NCBI GenBank assembly: GCA_004335635.1
Contig: QAXH01006417.1
Span: 4,028-27,856, forward strand
DNA: 23,829 bases
Direction of reading: 5' to 3'
Origin: Chloromonas sp. AAM2
Taxonomy: Eukaryota > Chlorophyta > Chlorophyceae > Chlamydomonadales > Chlamydomonadaceae
Part shown: one piece after another, positions 18,111 to 23,829 of the stretch
How the letters are laid out: each line of letters starts with the position of its first letter
Numbering within the stretch: the stretch's first letter is position 1
The notes under the pieces: model-generated
Told to the model about the DNA's origin: nothing
What the model saw: the letters and a program-made list of their open reading frames with translations, nothing else
The model's database searches: none
Made by a program: the position numbers and the translations under genes

Positions 18111-18580
18111 GCAATCAACCTGATATGCGTGAAGAGCAGCACTGGTTCACAAGCAAATCAAGGCATGAGCTGGTCGAGACAGTTGCCACCTCGGCAGTTG
18201 TTCGTGCGAGCGTCCTTTCCAACACTGACGCTTGTGTCCCTCGAATAGCTTGCATACTGCTGATAGCCTTGCTATGAAATCATGTTCTCGACATGCTGTG
18301 CTGGCCCTTCTTTACGGTCACACACAGCAAGTAGCGGGGTGAGGGAGCGTGCTGCTTGATGAGCAGCAAACAGCCAAGCCAGGTGTTCTCAGTGAGCAGA
18401 TACATGGTGCTGCGTCCCAGCTGCCGACAATGCTATGATAGGCTGTACCTCCAGAGGCTCACTCCGAGTGGTGCAAGTCCACTTCACAGGACCGTATTGT
18501 TCGTGAACTGCGGACCGAGCCTGGATCTCTCAGACCTGATGTATACTCGCAGCTAACCTACTCTTGTTTTGAAGGTCGGA
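18111..18580. other. Presumed 5' flank of paralog 2
   Basis: No gene seen. The region between exon 1 and the conserved upstream block does not align well with the corresponding part of copy 3, which has a MITE-like insertion there. Confidence 0.4.
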
Positions 18581-19015
18581 CGCCCAGCGCGGCCGGACTT
18601 CAAGCCCTGATGAGATCGGTGACAAATGTTGAGGCTCAACATCTCACTAGATGACCTGTTAATATGCAAGTACATGCGACAAGGGGTCAGGCCAGGTGAT
18701 GCGCAGCCTAGGGTTTACAGATCGCAACACGGTCGCTATGCCATCTACCTGGTTGTATGGCTTGGCTCGTGAGTAAGACACGGGGTATCGGTGTTATACG
18801 TGTTGTTGACGATGCTCCGGCAAGGAGGAGGATGCGGACAGACAACGTCGCAGTGCAGAGCGCAGTGCAGAGCGCGAAGCAAAGTTCACCGGGCGCAGCC
18901 AGCGGACTGTGTCTAGTGACGGCAACGGTACAATGCAGACAGCACCGCCTCGACGAGTGTATAGCAGTGGTTGCAACGCTCACGTGGCGGATTGCACCTG
19001 CACTGGACAATTCAT
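18581..19015 (-). repeat. Conserved upstream block of paralog 2
   Basis: It aligns by eye, with many substitutions and small indels, to 22066-22536. Anchors shared: GCGCAGCCTAGGGTTTACAG (18701), CGTGAGTAAGACACG (18767), GATGCTCCGGCAAGGAGGAG (about 18810), AGCCAGCGGACT (18898) and AATTGCACCTGCACTGG-like text at the end. It lies at the same distance and orientation relative to paralogs 2 and 3. A possible conserved coding patch (PEHRQQHV on the minus strand, with mostly third-base changes) was noted but its frame is not kept along the block. Confidence 0.7.
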
Positions 19016-20120
19016 GGCAGGCGCACCCCTATCATGCAGGTAAAGCTACTGGGTCACTATGCCTGCCATGCATCAATCAAGCCCTAGCGCATTGGGTGTG
19101 CCAGCCTCCTATGCCAGCTGGCGTGGCCAATATTCAAGTGGAGCTTGCCTCAGTCCAGCATTAGCGCTCGGTGTTCTCTACGCAAATCACCTGATACAGC
19201 TATTCTGGGTCTACCTTTCAACTCCATTCTTCTGGTTCCCAGCACCCACATCGCCAGCCAGTGAGCCCACGATCCGATCATGACAGTTGCATGCATATGC
19301 CAGTGCCATGCCTAACGGACCTATTTGACGCATTATCTGTTTGATGCCCGCCGCTGCATTGACGCGTGTTGTAAGGGAGACTTGATCCACTGATCCTTTT
19401 ACAAGGATGCATGAAATCACATCAATTTAATGCCTGAGAGCGGGAGATACAAGTACTGGAGACAATCTGGGTCGGATTTGGACATTTTGTAGTCATAGCA
19501 CCAGACAGTACGCAGTAATGAAAGTGCATGGGTTGTCAAGTACACACTTCAGCTCAAGCCCCGCCCCCTGGAGCCCAAAACCCCAAATCTATGCAGGGTC
19601 ACGAAGTCCTACAGGATATTGGAAGAGCCATTTGGTTCACACTGTTGTCCGACATAGTCGCAACATACCCAGCCAGAATGCAGAGCTTCCCGGGACGTGC
19701 GATTCTTGCCCAAGTCGGTATGCAGTAACAACGAGGTTGTGATTACTCGTGACAAACTCTAGCCCTTGGTCCAGCATTTGATAGCAAGCACTCAGCACCG
19801 CTGCTGGAGCATGCGTTGTCAAAGACATCTTATCTAAACTCGAGCCTTGAGCAGACCCCAGTAGCCCACACAGATAGCAGAAGAGGCACAGGCATGTAGC
19901 TGCATTCTTGAAGCTCGCCAGTAAGCTAGTGAAAGAGACATGTTCATGTGCCAGACAGTATATTCAGTGTGTAAATCGAGCCGTGAGCATGAGACGCAGA
20001 ACAAAATGATGTCAGAGTGAGAATAACGACTCTGTGACCTGTCACTCCTATGGCTACATATCGACACCAGCGTCCTCTGTTCGTCCTCTTCGCCGCGAAC
20101 ATTGAACTACTTGCAAATTT
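19016..20120. other. Non-coding stretch, no gene seen
   Basis: About 1.1 kb without a supportable gene, RNA or clear repeat. Open frames are short and lack splice or domain evidence. Confidence 0.45.
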
Positions 20121-20252
20121 CCCCTTTTGGGTCTGACGAGGTCTGTGGTCAGGATAGCACCTCGAGGGGTGACCACCACCATTACTATCCAGGTGTGTCG
20201 GAATCCCTTTTACTTGTAGGTAGGACGGGTTGGAATCCCTCCCCTCATGTGA
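20121..20252 (+). mobile_element. SINE-like repeat, copy B
   Basis: It starts CCCCTTTTGGGTCTGACGAG and ends GGAATCCCTCCCCTCATGTG, matching 23451-23581 at roughly 75-80% by eye. GGTTGGAATCCC differs by one base from the pol III B-box core GGTTCGAATCCC. Unlike the other two copies it has no AMEHQG coding tail in front, so this unit moves on its own. Confidence 0.5.
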
Positions 20253-20551
20253 GCCGCTCAGCTATACGTCTGCATGTACTCCCATGACAATGACCACCAA
20301 TTCAAAACCAACAGTGCGTATCTGGCCACACATGCGGTGATACCACAGACTATCTCTGGTTGCATGCGGTGCTGCGAGCATTGCATGCCAGCACTGTCTG
20401 GTGGCGAGTTGCAGCTGCTACATCACTTTCCAGACTTCAAACACTTGAAACTTCAGACCTTTAGAAGCAAAGGTTGTACCGCTTTCGAGCCCTCCCACCT
20501 ACGTGTCACCTTGCATGAGCGTCAGAGGAATGAGGACTCGAAAGGATGGCC
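20253..20551. other. Non-coding, 3' flank of paralog 3
   Basis: No gene or repeat recognised. Confidence 0.4.
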
Positions 20552-21400
20552 TCAAAAGGACGTCTGTGAGCCCGCCACAAGGCCGTCGTACGGATGTGGG
20601 CAGCGCGGGTCACACAGGAGGTTCAGCAACTCGAGCAGATCATCCTCAAACTGCTTTGGGGCCTGAAGGTTGCTGACCCTGAGCAAAGCGGCGCCCTTCC
20701 ACTCGCTGAAACCAGCCGCCTCCCCGGTCGCGTTGTGCTTGAGCTCGGTCGCCCACACCACTTTGTAGGGATCCTCCTTCACATCAATTGAGATTGGGAA
20801 CAGGCACGCCAGGCGATACATCAGGAGCGCCGAGCTGATCACACGCGAAAGATGCAGCTCTCCTGGTGCTGGTTGCTGCACGAAGCCGCCCATCACTGTT
20901 TTGATGTACTCGTGTTCCAACTGTTCTTCGGACTTGCCGCCGTCCGACTCCGGTGCGGGTGGCCACAAAAACGGCTTGAAGACGAATGCTGCTCTACCGA
21001 TATCCCACACTAAACGCTTGTATACGTTGGCGTATTCAACGTAGGACTTGTCAGCTGACCATCTAGAGTTACGGGGTGGGCGAGCCTGCCATTTTGACCT
21101 CACGAGATCTGCGTGCTGGAGCATTTCGTCGTCCACTCGATCCATTTCTGCCAGCAGGTTGACTACGTAGCGATTGACGCTAGGGTTGGTTGGAAAGGCT
21201 GCCAGCTGCTCGTTGGCGCTGTCAAGCTCCCCCCCAATGTTGCGCTTGCGGTGTGCAAGCCTGCGCAGCAGCTGCACGAGCAGCTGCGGTGGCATCTCCT
21301 GCAGCTGCGATGCGGCAGTAGTGTAATCCTCCGATAGCAGCTGATCGTAGCATGCGTCAACACGCCCCGATGAGTTTGCAGGCAGTGATCTGACGATGGT
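20552..21400 (-). CDS. Unrecognised paralog family, copy 3 (main exon, longest)
   Basis: The main exon starts at 21400 after TGTCTGCAG and runs 282 codons to a stop at 20552-20554. It begins TIVRSLPANSSGRVDACYDQ, has PPQLLVQLLRRLAHRK in place of the coiled coil of copy 1, and has RLVWDIGRAAFVF. It then carries an insertion of about 25 residues relative to copy 1 (around PESDGGKSEEQLEHEYIK), then the conserved core VISSALLMYRLACLFP, DPYKVVWATEL, GFSEWKGAALLRVS, DDLLELLNLLCD, CPHPYDG. The preceding exon corresponds to 21712 upward (RIPADHLLQERVPARRAAD, donor CACAG|GTGGGC), 311 nt away. Where copy 2 has ATG CTG CAG GAG, copy 3 has TTG CTG CAG GAG, so its start must be further upstream or is lost. 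Function is unknown; nothing suggests secretion or membrane insertion. Confidence 0.7.
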   Translation of the reverse strand, partial: TIVRSLPANSSGRVDACYDQLLSEDYTTAASQLQEMPPQLLVQLLRRLAHRKRNIGGELDSANEQLAAFPTNPSVNRYVVNLLAEMDRVDDEMLQHADLVRSKWQARPPRNSRWSADKSYVEYANVYKRLVWDIGRAAFVFKPFLWPPAPESDGGKSEEQLEHEYIKTVMGGFVQQPAPGELHLSRVISSALLMYRLACLFPISIDVKEDPYKVVWATELKHNATGEAAGFSEWKGAALLRVSNLQAPKQFEDDLLELLNLLCDPRCPHPYDGLVAGSQTSF

Positions 21401-21711
21401 CTGCAGACAGGATGCAAAGAAAAGGAAAGTTCTTTTTCCTATCATCAAAAAAGCTATGCTACAACTCAGGTCGATTGTTCGGTGAAGATGGCATGCCACC
21501 AAGTTGCAGAGCGCGGACAGCTTGCGAACGCACACACCCCCACGCCGCATGCTGAAGACTCTCGAACTAAAAGCGGCACGCGTAACTGCTTCTCACAACC
21601 GGCGTGCCTCTTCTTGCATTTTTAACAAAGGAAATGGAATGCAAGGTATTTGGTACAAATAAGGAAAGTTGCATGCTTGAAGGTAGTTTGCTTTTGCATG
21701 GGTCAGCCCAC

Positions 21712-21906
21712 CTGTGCATGTTGGTACGAACTCTTTGGGGTGTCCGCAGCACGCCGGGCAGGAACCCTCTCCTGCAGCAAGTGGTCAGCCGGTATGCGTG
21801 AAGAGCCGCACTGCCAAAGCTCACTGCGGCACTTCTGACCAACCAAGGCAGCTGGCGCCAATTTTGTTACCAAGTGCGAAGTGAGCCCTACTGGACCGCC
21901 AAGACC
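21712..21906 (-). CDS. Probable first exon(s) of paralog 3, start codon unclear
   Basis: The minus strand is open from an acceptor-like TTTGTTTTTCAG near 21907 to the donor at 21712. It reads VGQKCRSELWQCGSSRIPAD, LLQERVPARRAADTPKSS and YQHAQ in the phase that joins exon 2 correctly. The last 22 residues parallel the complete first exon of copy 2 (MLQEVVAARRAAD). Upstream of that point copy 3 differs from copy 2 by a one-base deletion and lacks the ATG. The acceptor-like sequence falls in the edge of the MITE-like element at 21915-22017, so the upstream border may be created by the insertion. Confidence 0.35.
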
Positions 21907-21914
21907 TTCTGAAA

Positions 21915-22017
21915 AACAAAGTTTGCCAGTTCTGGGACAGTTTTAGTTGTGGTATCCAGTTCAACTGTGGGTGCTCTGTGGCGATCCTGAAAACTGTTTC
22001 AGAACTGGCAAACTTGT
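21915..22017. mobile_element. Short inverted-repeat (MITE-like) element
   Basis: The left arm AAGTTTGCCAGTTCTGGGAC (from 21919) continues AGTTTT. The right arm, read in reverse complement from 22014, is AAGTTTGCCAGTTCTGAAAC continuing AGTTTT. The arms are about 26 bp with two mismatches, enclosing roughly 45 bp with no coding potential. The same arm occurs single-ended at four other places in the window. It sits between the first exon of paralog 3 and the conserved upstream block. No clear target-site duplication. Confidence 0.65.
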
Positions 22018-22065
22018 TGTCTCGCGATTTGCTTGACCCAAACAAAACTTGCCCGAGCTCTTGAT

Positions 22066-22536
22066 GGAGCGGTGCGACGGCCAGCACTCCCAGACTCCAA
22101 GCCTCGATGACAAAGATTGAGACTCGACATCTCGAACATGAACTGCGATCACAAAAGTAATTTTGACATGAGTAAAGGCCAGGGTGATGCATGTTTTGCG
22201 AGGGTTCAGGTTGCGACGACGCGCAGCCTGGGGTTTCAGATCACATGACGCTGCATTCAACCTGGATGTATAGCTTGTGCTCGTGAGTAAGACACGTGCT
22301 CGGTATGCAACGTGCTGTTGGCGATGCTCCGGCCAGGAGGAGGATGTGGGCCGATCGCTCCGATCGCTGCGTAGCACGAATCGATGCTCACCAGGTGCAG
22401 CCAGCGGACTCGTACAATGACAGTAGCAACGGAATAATGCAGACGCGACCACTCGCACAGCCGGGGGACGAATGTATAGCAACAGTTTTAACGTTCACGT
22501 GCTGACGCACCCTCGCGCGAATTGCACCTGCACTGG
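22066..22536 (-). repeat. Conserved upstream block of paralog 3
   Basis: The counterpart of 18581-19015, with shared anchors GCGCAGCCTGGGGTTTCAGA (22221), CGTGAGTAAGACACG (22281), GATGCTCCGGCCAGGAGGAG (about 22323), GCAGCCAGCGGACT (22397) and AATTGCACCTGCACTGGACT (22520). A small GATCGCTCCGATCGCTGC stretch is peculiar to this copy. It probably carries promoter or 5' UTR sequence of the family. Confidence 0.7.
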
Positions 22537-22712
22537 ACTCGAAGGGTATGAGTTAGCTATGAATCCTATTCCTCGTTAATCGCTCTGTGGCTCCCTCGTT
22601 TCTGTTTCTGCTCATTTGCTTTTTATTCAGGCGTGATGGTATCCTGAAGCAGCAGCTTCACAGGTCGACTTGCTGGTGCATGTTCATGCTATTAGTTCAG
22701 CATGGCTGCACA

Positions 22713-22742
22713 CAAAAGTTTGCCAGTTCTGGGACTATTTTG
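22713..22742 (+). repeat. Dispersed CAGTTCTGGGACA repeat, copy 6
   Basis: CAAAAGTTTGCCAGTTCTGG continues GACTATTTTGTGTGACTCGC. It is a single-ended copy of the MITE-like arm, 40 bp before the perfect hairpin at 22780. Confidence 0.7.
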
Positions 22743-22779
22743 TGTGACTCGCGATACCATTCGGTGGTCGCACTGTCAA

Positions 22780-22854
22780 GGCGTCCTACAAGGTAAGAGC
22801 ATGCTGATCACAGAGCGTCTCTGTGATCAGCATGCTCTTACCTTGTAGGACGCC
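22780..22854. repeat. Perfect 36-bp inverted repeat with 3-nt loop
   Basis: The left arm is 22780-22815 (starts GGCGTCCTACAAGGTAAGAG), the loop CGT at 22816-22818, and the right arm 22819-22854, the exact reverse complement. No mismatch was found. The left arm also contains ACAAG|GTAAGAG, a consensus splice donor. A smaller hairpin, CCTACCATC/GATGGTAGG, follows at 22863-22881. This is either a genuine cruciform/hairpin element end or a fold-back assembly artefact. Confidence 0.95.
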
Positions 22855-22881
22855 TGTGTAAACCTACCATCGGATGGTAGG

Positions 22882-23109
22882 AGTACACAACGGCTGCAGC
22901 AAGGTACGCAAGGAAAACCAGCACGTGGACTCGGAATCTGTGTCGGAAGAATACACCTATGTTAGAACAGAAAAGAAGGAAAAGAAAACCGGCACAGCGA
23001 TGCGGACTGGGCCAGCAGTCAGTGACTGGCAGGGGCGCATGACCACATACATGTATAGACGTGATGATGATTAAAAAAGAAAATGCAGGTTGAAGACTGC
23101 AAATCTTGA
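22882..23109. other. Non-coding or decayed sequence before the Fanzor fragment
   Basis: If a longer Fanzor gene once stood here its RuvC-I and RuvC-II parts should lie upstream, but I could not find them. The region has a lysine-rich short frame only. The in-frame stop TGA at 23107-23109 closes the Fanzor frame on its 5' side unless an intron removes it. Confidence 0.4.
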
Positions 23110-23328
23110 TGCACGCAAGTGAAGAGATGCACTCTCTGCAACAACGTGTGGGACCGGGACGTCAACGCGGCTAGAAACATTATGCACGTTGGTTTGTGGC
23201 TCTTGGCAGGTCTTCCTCACAGTCCCCCTGTGCTGCGTACTAAGGCACAACAAGCTCAGCCACAACAGCAAGCGCAGCAGGCTATGGAACACCAGGGACT
23301 GGAGCCGCACCAGATTGAGGCAGAGTAA
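23110..23328 (+). pseudogene. Fanzor (TnpB-like RNA-guided nuclease) C-terminal fragment
   Basis: The + strand reads KRCTLCNNVWDRDVNAARNI. In TnpB and its eukaryotic homologues, the Fanzors, this is the second half of the zinc ribbon (C-x2-C) running straight into the DRDxNAAxNI motif that supplies the third RuvC catalytic aspartate. Fanzors are RNA-guided DNA endonucleases carried by mobile elements. Only about 70 residues are present: the first C-x2-C, the other RuvC motifs and the N-terminal domains are not recognisable upstream, and an in-frame TGA stands at 23107-23109. The tail after the motif (HVGLWLLAGLPHSPPVL, a Gln/Ala-rich run, AMEHQGLEPHQIEAE, stop 23326-23328) is unusual, and its end is shared with the exon at 14137-14321. 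An exon of a longer, split gene is possible; a truncated relic is more likely. Confidence 0.7.
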
Positions 23329-23581
23329 GCGCTGAACGACCCGTGCAGGGTTAAGACGAAGGATACAATCAGACACTCACATGACGTATCGTATCAGATT
23401 TTGTGGATGCCAATCAGCACAACATTGAACGATATGCTTATGTTTTCAGGCCCTTTTTTGGGTCTAACGAGGTATGCGGACAGGATAGCACCTCAAGGGG
23501 TTGGCCACCACCATTACTGTCCTGGTGTGTCGCAATCCCCTTCACATGTAGGTTGGACGGGCTGGAATCCCGCCCCTCTTG
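23281..23581 (+). repeat. 301-bp block, 99% identical to 13884-14184 (inverted)
   Basis: It covers the last 16 codons of the Fanzor fragment frame, about 120 bp of 3' flank (GCGCTGAACGACCCGTGCAG onward) and the SINE-like unit at 23451-23581. Differences from the other copy are G/T and two C/T changes around 23456-23500. Because the tail codons are in frame in both hosts, the block acts as a shared 3' exon end. Confidence 0.9.
23451..23581 (+). mobile_element. SINE-like repeat, copy C
   Basis: CCCTTTTTTGGGTCTAACGA to GGAATCCCGCCCCTCTTGTG. It has a T-arm-like fold CGGGCTGGAATCCCG. It is the same unit as at 13884-14012 (inverted) and 20121-20252. Confidence 0.45.
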
Positions 23582-23800
23582 TGAATTTATACCTACGCCA
23601 TTACTCTCAGCTGACCAAAAAAAGTATAGGTAATTCACACATACCAACATGACTGAACAAACAGAACCGTCTATAGAACAGGTTTCATTGCCAGCACTGT
23701 CGATGTTCCACATCACAACACTGGTTCCAGTGGTGCCCCTGCAAATTGTCTCAGTGCAATTGTCCCGTTCCGTGTCCTCTGACGGCTTCCCTGGTGTAAA
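23582..23800. other. Non-coding, no gene seen
   Basis: AT-richer flank to the right of the 301-bp block. No open frame with supporting features. Confidence 0.4.
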
Positions 23801-23829
23801 TACACACACATATATATATATATATATAT
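23801..23829. repeat. (CA)n/(TA)n microsatellite at window end
   Basis: TACACACACA followed by at least nine TA units. It is cut by the window edge. Confidence 0.95.

Noticed and set aside
21961..22482. 173-codon minus-strand open frame
   Set aside because: It runs through the MITE-like element and the conserved upstream block, and the frame is not kept in the corresponding block at 18.6-19.0 kb.
22874..23074. Lysine-rich open frame before the Fanzor fragment, considered as its upstream part
   Set aside because: It is not in phase with the zinc-ribbon frame, and no RuvC motif or zinc-ribbon cysteine pair is visible in it.

Overview
The window is eukaryotic nuclear DNA. It has long, intron-rich genes with GT-AG introns of about 90-600 nt, abundant micro- and minisatellites, many (CTG)n runs and dispersed non-coding repeats. 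The best-supported gene is a plant/alga-type ferric reductase, and a Fanzor (eukaryotic TnpB homologue) fragment is present. Both fit a green alga, perhaps a chlamydomonadalean, but this is an inference from style and gene content; no rRNA or species marker is visible.

Layout. 1-560: an 18-bp minisatellite, then a probable last exon of a WD40-repeat protein (+). 561-2591: no convincing gene. 2592-3350 (-): first member of an unrecognised paralog family. 3411-5624: mostly non-coding, with a tRNA-like repeat and a decayed exon carrying a frame-breaking 25-bp tandem duplication. 5625-12587 (+): a 13-exon ferric reductase gene whose exons I joined by hand into one uninterrupted 760-codon reading frame. 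Its introns hold three minisatellite or microsatellite arrays (one crosses an assembly gap) and a tRNA-derived SINE-like element. 12588-16600: repeats and pieces of one or more unrecognised minus-strand genes with homopolymer runs, ending in a clean terminal exon with one membrane helix (14137-14321). 17426-18110 (-) and 20552-21712 (-): paralogs 2 (truncated) and 3 (longest) of the family seen at 2.6 kb. All three paralogs have a conserved block 0.7-0.9 kb upstream. 21915-22017: a short inverted-repeat (MITE-like) element. 22780-22854: a perfect 36-bp hairpin. 23110-23328 (+): a Fanzor zinc-ribbon/RuvC-III fragment. Its last 16 codons and downstream DNA are about 99% identical, over 301 bp, to the end of the 14.1 kb membrane-protein exon in opposite orientation.

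The ferric reductase is an ordinary metabolic gene (high-affinity iron uptake) with some altered motifs. The rest looks like an accessory, repeat-rich neighbourhood: segmental duplications of an unknown family plus small elements and an RNA-guided-nuclease remnant. The most interesting signal is the near-identical block shared by the Fanzor fragment and a host-like exon.
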